DNA of 38,729 bases, taken from positions 1-38,729 of the forward strand of contig DASRJW010000153.1 of the NCBI GenBank assembly GCA_035649275.1, written 5' to 3'. This stretch comes from Candidatus Krumholzibacteriia bacterium. Lineage in GTDB: Bacteria; Krumholzibacteriota; Krumholzibacteriia; G020349025. The notes under the pieces were generated by a model. The model saw only the letters and a list, made by a program, of their open reading frames with translations. It was not told the origin of the DNA and did not search any database. Below, piece by piece: positions 15,219-24,134 of the stretch (the first letter of the stretch is position 1; every line of letters starts with the position of its first letter). The position numbers were made by a program, and so were the translations under genes.

Positions 15219-16622
15219 ATGAAGATCCAGTTCCTGGGTGCGGCCCGGCAAGTCACCGGGTCGTGCTACTACATCGAGGCCGGGGGCCGTCGTGTGCTCG
15301 TCGACTGCGGCCTCTTCCAGGAACGCGAGTTCCAGAAACGCAACTGGGACCGCACCCCCATCGATCCGAGCAGCCTCGACGCGGTGATCCTCACCCACGC
15401 CCACCTGGACCACACGGGACGCCTGCCCCGGCTGGTGAAGGAGGGCTTCCGCGGCCGGGTCCTGACCACGGAGCCGACGGTGGACCTGGCCGAGCTGGTG
15501 CTGCTGGACTCGGCGCGTCTGCAGCAAGAAGACCTGGAATTCAAGAAGAAGCGGCACGAGCAAGAGGGTCGCAAGGCCCAGCACCCGTACGAGCCCCTCT
15601 ATAACGTGCAAGACGTGGAGCAGACCCTCGCGCTCATGCAGGGTTACGGCTATGGGAAGCCCGTCGACCTGGGCCAGGGCTTCAGCGTGCGCTTCCTCGA
15701 CGCGGGCCACATCCTGGGCTCGGCCATGGTGGAGATCACTGCCGGGAACGGGGCCGACGCGCGCCGCCTGCTCTTCTCCGGCGACATGGGCCAGCCCGAC
15801 CGGCCCATCGTCAACGATCCCGCCATCGTCGAGTCCGCCGACTACGTGGTCCTGGAATCCACCTATGGGATCCGGGATCACGACCATGCCCACAGCATCG
15901 CGGACCAGCTCGCCACGGTCGTTCTCGACACCTACGAGCGCGGCGGCAACGTGGTCATCCCCACCTTCGCCATCGAACGAGCGCAAGAAGTGCTGCTGCA
16001 TCTGGGAGCGCTCATCGAGGCCAAGCGGATTCCCGGGATGCTCGTTTTCCTGGACAGCCCGATGGCGGTGGACGTCCTGCAGATTTACCGGGACTATCCG
16101 GCGTACATGGACGCCGAGACACGGCAGACTTTGGAGAGCCCGACGCTCCGCCGGGTCAGCGAGCATTGGTTGCGTCTGGTCCGCGGCAGACGCGAGTCCC
16201 AGGCCATCAACAGCATCCGCGGCACCTGCATCATCATGGCCGGCTCGGGAATGTGTACCGGCGGTCGCATCAAGCATCACCTTCTCCACAACCTCGGCCG
16301 GCCCGGCTCCACCGTCGTCTTCGTCGGCTACCAGGCGGTGGGGACGCTCGGCCGCCTGATCCACGACGGCGCCGAGGAGGTGCGCCTCTTCGGCCAGATG
16401 CTGAAGGTGCGCGCCCAGGTGCGGTCGATCCAAGGACTCTCCGCCCATGCCGGGAGGTCGGACCTCCTGCAATGGCTCTCGCACTTCCGGCAGCCACCGC
16501 GGCGCCTCATCGTCACCCACGGCGAGGAGAAGGCGGCGTTGGCCCTGGCCGAGGAAATCCGCACCCGGATGGGCTGGGAGGTCACCGTGCCGCAATACAT
16601 GGACGAAATCTCCCTCTCCTGA
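15219..16622 (+). CDS. metallo-beta-lactamase fold beta-CASP ribonuclease (RNA-processing exonuclease-like)
   Basis: The protein has 467 residues. The zinc site is HAHLDHTGR (His60, His62, Asp64, His65), followed by DAGHILGSAM and LLFSGDMG. The beta-CASP insertion and motifs are present: ESTYG, VVIPTFAIERAQEVLLHL, FLDSPMA, the GSGMCTGGRI loop, and the C-terminal GLSAHAGRSDLL and VTHGEEKAALALAEEI. This pattern is typical of bacterial Ysh1/CPSF73-like proteins that act as RNA endo- or exonucleases in the cytoplasm. The ATG at 15219 lies 7 nt after the carboxypeptidase stop, although the two functions are unrelated. A promoter candidate sits just after its stop. Confidence 0.9.
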   Translation: MKIQFLGAARQVTGSCYYIEAGGRRVLVDCGLFQEREFQKRNWDRTPIDPSSLDAVILTHAHLDHTGRLPRLVKEGFRGRVLTTEPTVDLAELVLLDSARLQQEDLEFKKKRHEQEGRKAQHPYEPLYNVQDVEQTLALMQGYGYGKPVDLGQGFSVRFLDAGHILGSAMVEITAGNGADARRLLFSGDMGQPDRPIVNDPAIVESADYVVLESTYGIRDHDHAHSIADQLATVVLDTYERGGNVVIPTFAIERAQEVLLHLGALIEAKRIPGMLVFLDSPMAVDVLQIYRDYPAYMDAETRQTLESPTLRRVSEHWLRLVRGRRESQAINSIRGTCIIMAGSGMCTGGRIKHHLLHNLGRPGSTVVFVGYQAVGTLGRLIHDGAEEVRLFGQMLKVRAQVRSIQGLSAHAGRSDLLQWLSHFRQPPRRLIVTHGEEKAALALAEEIRTRMGWEVTVPQYMDEISLS

Positions 16623-16628
16623 GGCACC

Positions 16629-16657
16629 TTGCGGCGCCCCTCCGGCGCGGCCATAAT
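16629..16657 (+). promoter_or_regulatory. candidate sigma70 promoter of the gnd-glgP operon
   Basis: TTGCGG at 16629-16634 (3/6) and CATAAT at 16652-16657 (5/6) are separated by exactly 17 nt. The predicted transcription start near 16664 gives a leader of about 22 nt with a GAGGGGG before the GTG start at 16686. Confidence 0.45.
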
Positions 16658-16685
16658 CCGGCAGCTTTCCCGAGGGGGATCGAAC

Positions 16686-17711
16686 GTGCAGATCGGCATG
16701 ATTGGTCTCGGCCGCATGGGCGCCAACATGGTGCGGCGTCTGTTGCACGGCGGTCACGACTGCGTGGTGTACAACAAGGCGCCCGGGCCGGTGCAGGAAC
16801 TCGCCGCCGCCGGCGCGCACGCCTCTTCTTCGCTCGCCGATCTCGTCCGCCAGTTGCAGGCACCGCGGGCGATCTGGCTCATGATCCCGGCCGGCGCGGT
16901 GGACGCGACGCTCGCCACGCTCACCCCGCTGCTCGGGCGCGGGGACATCGTCGTGGACGGCGGCAACTCGCACTATCACGACGACATCACCCGTGCCACA
17001 GCGCTCGCCGCTCGCGGCATCCACTATGTCGACTGCGGCACCAGCGGCGGTGTCTGGGGCCTCGAGCGCGGCTACTGCCTCATGATCGGTGGCGCAACCG
17101 AGGCGGTGCAGCGCCTCGAGCCCATCTTCGCCACCCTGGCTCCGGGAGTCGGCGCGGCACCTCCCACACCGGGACGTGAAGATGCTTCGCCGCGCCGCAG
17201 CGCCGAAGCCGGGTATCTCCACTGCGGCCCGCCGGGCGCCGGCCACTTCGTCAAGATGGTGCACAACGGCATCGAATACGGCGTGATGGCGGCCTACGCC
17301 GAGGGGTTCAACCTGCTGCGTCATGCCAACGTCGGCGACGAACACCGTCCCGTCGACGCGGAGACGACGCCGCTCCGGCATCCGGAGCATTTCCGCTACG
17401 ACTTCGACCTGGCCGAGATCGCCGAGGTCTGGCGGCGCGGCAGCGTCATCGCCTCGTGGCTGCTCGATTTGACCGCGGCGGCGTTTCTCCGCAGCCCCGA
17501 GCTCGCCGAGTACTCCGGCAGGGTCTCCGATTCCGGCGAAGGCCGCTGGACGATCCACGCCGCCGTGGACGCCGGCGTCCCGGCGCACGTTCTCACCGCC
17601 GCCCTCTATGAACGTTTCGAATCGCGCCAGGAAGCGGAGTTCCAGAACCGGGTGCTCTCCGCCATGCGCCATGCCTTCGGCGGACATCTGGAGAAGAAGG
17701 GAGACGGCTGA
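16686..17711 (+). CDS. gnd: 6-phosphogluconate dehydrogenase, decarboxylating (short YqeC/GndA-like form)
   Basis: The 341-residue protein has a GTG start chosen because it begins the Rossmann strand ([15 protein letters not shown]) and follows a GAGGGGG. NADP-binding GLGRMG (7-12), DGGNSHY (91-97), the GTSGGVWG substrate loop and catalytic Lys190 in [11 protein letters not shown] are all present. It oxidises 6-phosphogluconate to ribulose 5-phosphate and CO2. A Pro/Arg-rich stretch of about 20 residues ([20 protein letters not shown]) is inserted before [10 protein letters not shown], as seen in some short-form enzymes. The stop is 2 nt before glgP, so the two are cotranscribed, joining glucan breakdown to the pentose-phosphate pathway. 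Confidence 0.93.
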   Translation: MQIGMIGLGRMGANMVRRLLHGGHDCVVYNKAPGPVQELAAAGAHASSSLADLVRQLQAPRAIWLMIPAGAVDATLATLTPLLGRGDIVVDGGNSHYHDDITRATALAARGIHYVDCGTSGGVWGLERGYCLMIGGATEAVQRLEPIFATLAPGVGAAPPTPGREDASPRRSAEAGYLHCGPPGAGHFVKMVHNGIEYGVMAAYAEGFNLLRHANVGDEHRPVDAETTPLRHPEHFRYDFDLAEIAEVWRRGSVIASWLLDLTAAAFLRSPELAEYSGRVSDSGEGRWTIHAAVDAGVPAHVLTAALYERFESRQEAEFQNRVLSAMRHAFGGHLEKKGDG

Positions 17712-17713
17712 CG

Positions 17714-20215
17714 ATGGAGAGTCGGATCGCATCCGCGGTGAACTCGCGGTACGCCGCCGATCCCGTGCGGACGGGACTCGGAGTGGAACCTTTGAAGCGC
17801 GCCGTGCTCGACAACCTCACCTTCCATCTGGGCCGGATGCTGCGGCAAGCCAAGCCGCACGATTACTACCTGGCCCTCGCCTACGCCGTCCGTGACCGTC
17901 TCCTGCAACGCTGGATGCAAACGCACGAGACCTACGCCAACCACAGCATCAAGGTCGCCTGCTACCTGTCGGCGGAGTTCATGGTGGGCCCCCATCTCGG
18001 CAGCAACCTCCTCAGCCTCGGCATCGAGGACGCGGCGCGGGAGGCCCTCGCCGAGCTCGGCCAGGATCTGGATCTCATCCTCGACGAAGAGGAGGAGCCG
18101 GGTCTGGGCAACGGCGGCCTGGGGCGGCTGGCGGCGTGCTACCTCGAATCCCTCGCCACCTTGGAAATGCCCTCCGTGGGATACGGCATCCGTTACGAGT
18201 TCGGCATCTTCGATCAGGAGATCCGCGACGGCTGGCAGGCGGAGATCACCGACAAATGGCTGCGCCACGGCAACCCCTGGGAGATCGTGCGCCCCGATAT
18301 CGCCTGCGCCGTCAAAGTCGGCGGGCACACCGAGGGCTTCCACGATGGCGACGGGCGCTACCGCGTGCGCTGGGTGCCCGGCCACGTCGTCTTGGGCATC
18401 CCCTACGACACGCCGATCCTGGGCTACGAGATCAACACCTGCAACACGATGCGTTTGTGGAGCGCGCAGGCCTGCGAGTCCTTCGATTTCCAGGCCTTCA
18501 ACGTCGGGGATTACTACCGCGCCGTGGACGCGAAGGTGATCTCCGAGACGCTCACCAAGGTCCTTTATCCCAACGACGAGCCCGCAGTCGGAAAGAAGCT
18601 CCGGCTGATGCAGCAATACTTCTTCGTGTCCTGTTCGCTCCAGGACATGCTGCGGGTGCACGGTCTGATCGGGGTGCCTCTGGAGCGCTTCCCCGAGAAG
18701 TTCGCGGTGCAGCTCAACGACACCCACCCTTCCATCGCCATCGCCGAGCTCATGCGCCTGCTGGTGGACGAACGTGGAGTGATCTGGGAGAAAGCCTGGG
18801 AGATCACCCAGCGCACCTTCGGCTACACCAATCACACCCTTCTGCCCGAAGCCCTGGAGACCTGGCCGCTGCCGCTCTTCCAGAGCATGCTGCCCCGCCA
18901 CCTGGAGATCATCTACGAGATCAACCGCCGTTTCCTGGAGGAAGTGCGCCTGCGCTTCCCCGCCGACGAGGCGCGGGTGGCACGGGTGTCGCTCATCGAC
19001 GAGGCGAACGAGAAGCGCGTGCGCATGGCGAACCTGGCTTGCGTCGGGAGCCACGCCATCAACGGCGTCGCCCGGCTGCACACCGAGCTGCTGCAGAAGA
19101 GCGTGCTCGCCGACTTCTATGCCCTCTGGCCCGAACGCTTCAGCAACAAGACCAACGGTGTCACGCCGCGGCGCTTCGTGCGCCTGGCCAACCCCGGCCT
19201 CAGCACCCTCATCAGCTCCCACTTGGGGGAGAGCTGGATTCGCGATCTCGAGCAGCTGAAAGCGTTGGAGCCGCTGGCCGAAGACGACGACTTCCGCCGC
19301 CGCTGGCGCCAGGTCAAGCTGGAGAACAAGCGGCGCCTGGCGAAGCAGATCTACGACCGCACCGGTGTCGAGCTGCCGCCGGAATGGCTGTTCGACGTCC
19401 AGGTGAAGCGCATCCACGAATACAAGCGCCAGCATCTGAACCTGCTGCACATCATCACGCTCTATGCCCGGTTGAAGAACAAGCCGACACTGGAGTTCCC
19501 GCCGCGCGCCTTCATCTTCGCTGGCAAGGCGGCCCCTGGCTATGACCGCGCCAAGCGCATCATCCGTCTGGTGCACGGAGTGGCGGAAGTGGTGAACGGC
19601 GATCCCGACGTCAACCGCCGCCTGCGCGTCGCCTTCTTCCCCGATTTCAACGTCAAGAATGCCCAGTACATCTATCCCGCGGCCGACCTCTCCGAGCAGA
19701 TCTCCACCGCCGGCAAGGAAGCCTCGGGCACGGGGAACATGAAGTTCGCCCTCAACGGTGCGCTCACCATCGGCACGCTGGATGGGGCGAACGTCGAGAT
19801 CCGGGACGCCGTCGGCGCGGAGAACTTCTTCCTCTTCGGTCAGAACGCCGACGAGGTCGCCCAGCTGCGCCGCGCCGGCTACCGGCCCTGGGAGTACGTC
19901 GAGGACAATCCGGAACTGGCCGAGGCGCTGACGCTCATCCGCGACGGCCTCTTCTCGCGGGGAGACCGGGAGATGTTCCGTCCCCTCCTCGACGACATCA
20001 TGACCCGGGACGAATATCTACTCTGCGCCGACTATGCGGACTACCTGCAGAGCCAGGAGACCGTGAGCAACGCCTGGCGCGACACCGAGAACTGGACGCG
20101 CGTGTCGATCCTGAACACCGCCCGCATGGGCCGGTTCTCCTCCGACCGCGCCATCCGCGAATACTGCAAGGAGATCTGGGGCGTGCGGCCGGTGCGCGTG
20201 CACTTGGAGGAATGA
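17714..20215 (+). CDS. glgP: glycogen/starch/alpha-glucan phosphorylase
   Basis: The 833-residue protein has the usual length of glucan phosphorylases. Recognisable blocks are YLSAEFMVGPHLGSNL near residue 80, the GNGGLGRLAACYLES glycine loop, QLNDTHPSIAIAELMRL, IHEYKRQHLNLLHI, FAGKAAPGYDRAKRII and the pyridoxal-phosphate site GTGNMKFALNGALTIGTLDG with Lys677. It phosphorolyses storage glucan to glucose 1-phosphate in the cytoplasm. It forms an operon with gnd (2-nt gap) and is followed after 9 nt by the BNR-repeat protein. No glycogen-synthesis gene is in the window. Confidence 0.96.
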   Translation: MESRIASAVNSRYAADPVRTGLGVEPLKRAVLDNLTFHLGRMLRQAKPHDYYLALAYAVRDRLLQRWMQTHETYANHSIKVACYLSAEFMVGPHLGSNLLSLGIEDAAREALAELGQDLDLILDEEEEPGLGNGGLGRLAACYLESLATLEMPSVGYGIRYEFGIFDQEIRDGWQAEITDKWLRHGNPWEIVRPDIACAVKVGGHTEGFHDGDGRYRVRWVPGHVVLGIPYDTPILGYEINTCNTMRLWSAQACESFDFQAFNVGDYYRAVDAKVISETLTKVLYPNDEPAVGKKLRLMQQYFFVSCSLQDMLRVHGLIGVPLERFPEKFAVQLNDTHPSIAIAELMRLLVDERGVIWEKAWEITQRTFGYTNHTLLPEALETWPLPLFQSMLPRHLEIIYEINRRFLEEVRLRFPADEARVARVSLIDEANEKRVRMANLACVGSHAINGVARLHTELLQKSVLADFYALWPERFSNKTNGVTPRRFVRLANPGLSTLISSHLGESWIRDLEQLKALEPLAEDDDFRRRWRQVKLENKRRLAKQIYDRTGVELPPEWLFDVQVKRIHEYKRQHLNLLHIITLYARLKNKPTLEFPPRAFIFAGKAAPGYDRAKRIIRLVHGVAEVVNGDPDVNRRLRVAFFPDFNVKNAQYIYPAADLSEQISTAGKEASGTGNMKFALNGALTIGTLDGANVEIRDAVGAENFFLFGQNADEVAQLRRAGYRPWEYVEDNPELAEALTLIRDGLFSRGDREMFRPLLDDIMTRDEYLLCADYADYLQSQETVSNAWRDTENWTRVSILNTARMGRFSSDRAIREYCKEIWGVRPVRVHLEE

Positions 20216-20224
20216 CGCCTAGCA

Positions 20225-22960
20225 ATGCTCCGCTGGATCATCCACGTCCTTTTCCCTGCGACCCTCGCCCTTCTCTCCGTGCTCGCTGGTGGCGGATTCG
20301 ACAAGGTCGTCGCCGTTGCCGCCAAGGGCGGGAACGAGCCCCGGGCCGTGACGGTGGAGGACCTCAAGAGCCTGAAGTGGCGCAGCGTCGGTCCTGCCAA
20401 CATGGGTGGCCGCATCGGCGCCATCGCCCTCGCTCCCGGGAACAGCAAGACCTTCTATGTTGGCTACGGGACCGGCGGCGTTTTCAAGACCGAGAACATG
20501 GGCGTCACCTTCACTCCGGTCTTCGACAAGACGGGCTTTCAATCCATCGGTGCCCTCGCCGTGGCCGACGCGCCGCCCGCGTGGCCGGGATGGGACGAGA
20601 AGGTCCCCATGACGGAGCGTGCCGAGAAAGGCAAGGGCAAGATCGTCTGGGTGGGGACCGGCGAGGGGAACGGGCGCAACAGCTCTTCCTGGGGCGGTGG
20701 CGTCTTTCGCTCCACCGATGCCGGCGGCAACTTCACCTGCGTCGGTCTCAAGGACAGCCATGACATCCCGCGCCTGGCGGTGGACCCGCGTGACCCCGAC
20801 GTGGTTTACGTGGCCGCCCTCGGGCACCTCTGGGGAGCCAACCAGGAGCGCGGACTCTACAAGACGAGCGACGGTGGGAAGTCATGGAAGCGCGTACTCG
20901 CGGTCGACGCGAACACCGGCGCTTGCGATGTCGTCCTCGACCCGAAGGAGCCCGACCGTGTGTACGCCGCGATGTACGCCCGCCGTCGGACTGCCTGGAG
21001 CTTCACCGGCAACAGCGAGAAGGGCGGCATCTTCCGCTCCGACGACGGCGGCGCCCACTGGAAGAAGCTGAGCACCGGGTTGCCGCCCCGCACCGGACGC
21101 ATCGGCCTCGCCGTCTTCCCCAAGGACCCGCGCATCGTCTACGCCGTGGTGGAGAGCGACTTCGGCGGCACGGGTCGGGACGAGTTCGACAACCGCTCAC
21201 CCAGCGGCGGCGTCTTCCGCAGCGACGACCAGGGCGACCGCTGGACGCGCACCAGCGGGATCAGCCCGCGTCCCTTCTATTTCGGCCGCATCGCCGTGGA
21301 TCCGGCCAACGAGCAGCGCATCTACTTGCCGGGCTGGGATCTCGGGATCTCGGACGACGGCGGCAAGACCTTCCGGAGATCGGGAAGCGAGTTCGTACAC
21401 GTCGATTTCCACGCCATCGCCATCGATCCGCAGGATCCCGAGCACATCCTCGTGGGCAACGATGGTGGCATCTACGTCTCCTACGACCGCGCCCAGAGCT
21501 GGCTGTTTCTGGACAACGTCGCCGTCGGGCAGTTCTATCGGGTGGCGGTGGACATGGGCGATCCCTACCGGATCGGCGGCGGCCTGCAGGACAACGGCAG
21601 CTGGGTCGGGCCCTCGGAGACGCGCCACGTCACCCTCGACGATTCCCACGACGGCATCTTGAACTCCGACTGGCGCATGGTCTACGGCGGCGACGGCTTC
21701 GGCGTCGCCTTCGATCCCGCCGACCCCAACGTGGTCTATGCCACCTCCCAAGGCGGTTTCCTGGCGCGGATCCGTCTCGACACGGCGGTGAAGAAGCTGC
21801 TCCGCCCTTCGCCACGAGAAGGGGAGGAGCGTTTGCGCTTCAACTGGAACGCGCCATTTCTCGTTTCGAAGCACGACCCTTCGGTGCTCTATCACGCGGG
21901 CAACAAGGTCTTCAAGCTGACGCAACGCGGCGATCTCTGGTTCCCCATCAGCGGTGATCTTTCGCGCCAGGAGCCGGAAAGAATCATGACCGTGGGCTCC
22001 GACGCCGAGACCCACGGCACCGTCGTCAGCCTCGCCGAGTCGCCCCTGCAGCAGGGCCTGCTCTGGGCCGGCACGGACGACGGCCTCGTTCATGTCACCG
22101 AGGACGAGGGTGGGACCTGGCGCAACGTGACGGCGAAGGCCGTCGGCGGGCTGTACATCGCTCGGATCTGCGCCTCGGCGCACGATGCCCAGACGGCGTA
22201 TGTCGCCGTGGATGGTCACCGCAGCGACGTCTTCGCTCCCCTCATCCTGAGGACCACGAACCTGGGGAAGAGCTGGACCGCCGTCACTGGGGACCTTCCG
22301 GCGGCAGAACCCGTGCAGGTCGTCATCGAGGACCCGGCGAACCGCGACGTCCTCTACTGCGGCACCGAATTCGGCGCCTACGTCACCTTCGACCGCGGCA
22401 GCCATTGGCTGCGGCTGAACGGCCCCTCGCTGCCGCCCGCCCCGGTGGACGATATGGTGCTCCACCCGCGTGAACGGGACCTCGTGGTCGGCACGCATGG
22501 CCGCAGCATCTGGGTGCTCGACGACGTTTCCATGTTCGCGCAGCTCGGCCCGGAGACGCGGAAGAAGCCCCTGGCGCTCCTCGAAATCTTGCCGGCGACG
22601 CCACGTTTGTACAGCGAAGAACACTACGGCCGGGGGCACGGCATCTTCCGGGCCAAGAACCCGCCGATGGGGGCTTCGATCAACTACTGGGTGAAGGAAG
22701 ACCCGAACGAGACCGTTTCCGTCAGCATCGCCGATTCCACTGGTTTCGTCGTCCGCGAGCTGCAAGGCTCGTCGCGAGCGGGACTGAACCGTGTGGTGTG
22801 GAACCTGCAGGCCGAGGACAAGCACCGCTACCCACAGAGCTCCAACGAGGACCCGGGGTCCGAGCAATTCGTTCCAGCGGGGAAGTACAAGGTGACGGTG
22901 AAGATGGGCGAACTCAAGGACGAGAAGACCGTCGACGTGCTGCCCGCTCCGGGCTCATAG
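20225..22960 (+). CDS. exported sortilin/VPS10-type BNR-repeat beta-propeller protein
   Basis: The 911-residue protein has an N-terminal signal peptide (LRWIIHVLFPATLALLSVLAGG). From about residue 45 it begins the typical SLKWRSVGPANMGGRIGAIAL block. It then runs through many Asp-box (BNR) repeats: FRSTDAGGNF, YKTSDGGKSW, FRSDDGGAHW, FRSDDQGDRW, ISDDGGKTF, VTEDEGGTW. The propeller ends at GTHGRSIWVLDDVSMF, and a C-terminal domain of about 120 residues looks like an immunoglobulin-like or FlgD-like beta domain (LNRVVWNLQAEDK). Such proteins are often annotated as glycosyl hydrolases, but the Asp-boxes are structural and no catalytic residues can be assigned. Periplasmic or extracellular location is likely. 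The gene is tightly linked to glgP (9-nt gap). Confidence 0.88.
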   Translation: MLRWIIHVLFPATLALLSVLAGGGFDKVVAVAAKGGNEPRAVTVEDLKSLKWRSVGPANMGGRIGAIALAPGNSKTFYVGYGTGGVFKTENMGVTFTPVFDKTGFQSIGALAVADAPPAWPGWDEKVPMTERAEKGKGKIVWVGTGEGNGRNSSSWGGGVFRSTDAGGNFTCVGLKDSHDIPRLAVDPRDPDVVYVAALGHLWGANQERGLYKTSDGGKSWKRVLAVDANTGACDVVLDPKEPDRVYAAMYARRRTAWSFTGNSEKGGIFRSDDGGAHWKKLSTGLPPRTGRIGLAVFPKDPRIVYAVVESDFGGTGRDEFDNRSPSGGVFRSDDQGDRWTRTSGISPRPFYFGRIAVDPANEQRIYLPGWDLGISDDGGKTFRRSGSEFVHVDFHAIAIDPQDPEHILVGNDGGIYVSYDRAQSWLFLDNVAVGQFYRVAVDMGDPYRIGGGLQDNGSWVGPSETRHVTLDDSHDGILNSDWRMVYGGDGFGVAFDPADPNVVYATSQGGFLARIRLDTAVKKLLRPSPREGEERLRFNWNAPFLVSKHDPSVLYHAGNKVFKLTQRGDLWFPISGDLSRQEPERIMTVGSDAETHGTVVSLAESPLQQGLLWAGTDDGLVHVTEDEGGTWRNVTAKAVGGLYIARICASAHDAQTAYVAVDGHRSDVFAPLILRTTNLGKSWTAVTGDLPAAEPVQVVIEDPANRDVLYCGTEFGAYVTFDRGSHWLRLNGPSLPPAPVDDMVLHPRERDLVVGTHGRSIWVLDDVSMFAQLGPETRKKPLALLEILPATPRLYSEEHYGRGHGIFRAKNPPMGASINYWVKEDPNETVSVSIADSTGFVVRELQGSSRAGLNRVVWNLQAEDKHRYPQSSNEDPGSEQFVPAGKYKVTVKMGELKDEKTVDVLPAPGS

Positions 22961-23081
22961 TCTTCGCCCGAGCCCACGAGCTTTCATTGGACGTGGCGTC
23001 AGCCGTTGCCGTACCGTCTGCCGGGGTTGGCAGCGCCGGTGAGTGCCGGCTGCGAGGCGCGAGCGCGGAGCCGGGGCGGAG

Positions 23082-24134
23082 ATGGGATTCGGGGTCGGGA
23101 GATGGGCGCGGCTGGTGCGCGGCATGCTGCCGAGCTTGGTTCTGGGCGCCCTCTTTCTCTACTCCGTCTGGCCCTGGCTGCCGTTCGTGCACCACGAGCG
23201 ACGCGTACGCACCCTCGTCTTCTACGGCTTCAGCATCCTCGGCGACGTCATGACCCAAGGCGTGTTCCCGGCCTTCCAGGAAATGTGGCGCGCCCGCACG
23301 GGGGAGCACATCGAGTTCACCTTTTCCTTCGCCAGCTCCGGCACGATCACGAATCAAGTGATCATGGGCGTCCCGGCGGACGTCTGCCTCGTGGCCCTCG
23401 AACCCGATGCGACACGCATGGCCACGGCGGGTTTGACGCCCCCCGAAGGTTGGAAGCGCCTTCCCCATCGTGGTGCCGTGAATCGCTCCCCCTTCGTGAT
23501 CCTCGTCCGTCCCGGGAACCCGAAGGGGATCCACGACTTCGAGGACCTGGCCCGGTCCGGTGTCGAAGTGGTGCACCCGGATCCGCTGACTTCCGGCGGC
23601 GCCAAGTGGTCGATCCTGGCGGAGTACGGCGCCGCAGCGCGGCGGCACCCGCAGGATCCGGCCGCCGCCGGGTATCAGCTACTCCTCGGCATCTGGCGCA
23701 ACGTCGTGGCGCAGGCGGCGTCGGCGCGGGCGGCGCGCACCCAGTTCCAGAACGGCTTCGGAGATGCCCTGGTCACCTACGAGCAGGATGGGCTCCTGGA
23801 TCGATCGCGCGGCAAGCTGGAGGCGGAGATCATCTACCCTCACAGCACGATCCTGAGCGAGCACACGCTGGTGATCCTGGAAAGGAACGTGCGACCGAAC
23901 GAGCGTGCGCTCGTGCAAGCCTTCTCCGATTTCTTGTGGAGCGAGACCGCCCAGCGTTTGTTCGTGCAGTACGGCTTCCGTAGCGTCGACGAGAAGATCA
24001 ACGCCGCCCACCCCGCCCTCCCACCCATCGCCGACCCCTTCGGCATCGAGGACCTCGGAGGCTGGGACTACGCCTGGGGCGCCATCATCGACGAGGTGTG
24101 GAAGAAGCAAGTGCTGAAGGAGCTGGAGCGATGA
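23082..24134 (+). CDS. sulfate/thiosulfate-type ABC transporter substrate-binding protein, membrane-anchored
   Basis: The 350-residue protein starts at the ATG at 23082, after GGGGCGGAG; a GTG at 23043 is less likely. Instead of a clear cleavable signal peptide it has an uncleaved-looking N-terminal segment (MLPSLVLGALFLYSVWPWLPF). The family signature is that of Sbp/CysP: FYGFSILGDVMTQGVFPAF, FASSGTITNQVIMGVPADVCLVAL and VVHPDPLTSGGAKWSILAEYG, with a C-terminal TLVILERNVRPNERALVQAF. It would capture an oxyanion such as sulfate or thiosulfate outside the inner membrane. Its stop overlaps the permease start (ATGA). The ligand is inferred from family; residues around FASSG differ from the classical SHGGSG. 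Confidence 0.85.
   Translation: MGFGVGRWARLVRGMLPSLVLGALFLYSVWPWLPFVHHERRVRTLVFYGFSILGDVMTQGVFPAFQEMWRARTGEHIEFTFSFASSGTITNQVIMGVPADVCLVALEPDATRMATAGLTPPEGWKRLPHRGAVNRSPFVILVRPGNPKGIHDFEDLARSGVEVVHPDPLTSGGAKWSILAEYGAAARRHPQDPAAAGYQLLLGIWRNVVAQAASARAARTQFQNGFGDALVTYEQDGLLDRSRGKLEAEIIYPHSTILSEHTLVILERNVRPNERALVQAFSDFLWSETAQRLFVQYGFRSVDEKINAAHPALPPIADPFGIEDLGGWDYAWGAIIDEVWKKQVLKELER

Noticed and set aside
15141-17732. Long minus-strand open frame (863 codons) opposite the beta-CASP RNase and gnd genes
   Set aside because: Both plus-strand genes have complete catalytic motifs. The antisense frame is His/Val/Gly-rich low-complexity sequence with no recognisable domain, the usual mirror frame in high-GC DNA.
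17606-19576. Minus-strand open frame (656 codons) opposite glgP
   Set aside because: It is a codon-position shadow of the well-conserved phosphorylase; no motif, no ribosome-binding site of its own.
20225-22960. Annotation of the BNR protein as a sialidase or glycosyl hydrolase
   Set aside because: Asp-boxes are structural; no arginine triad or other catalytic signature could be identified.
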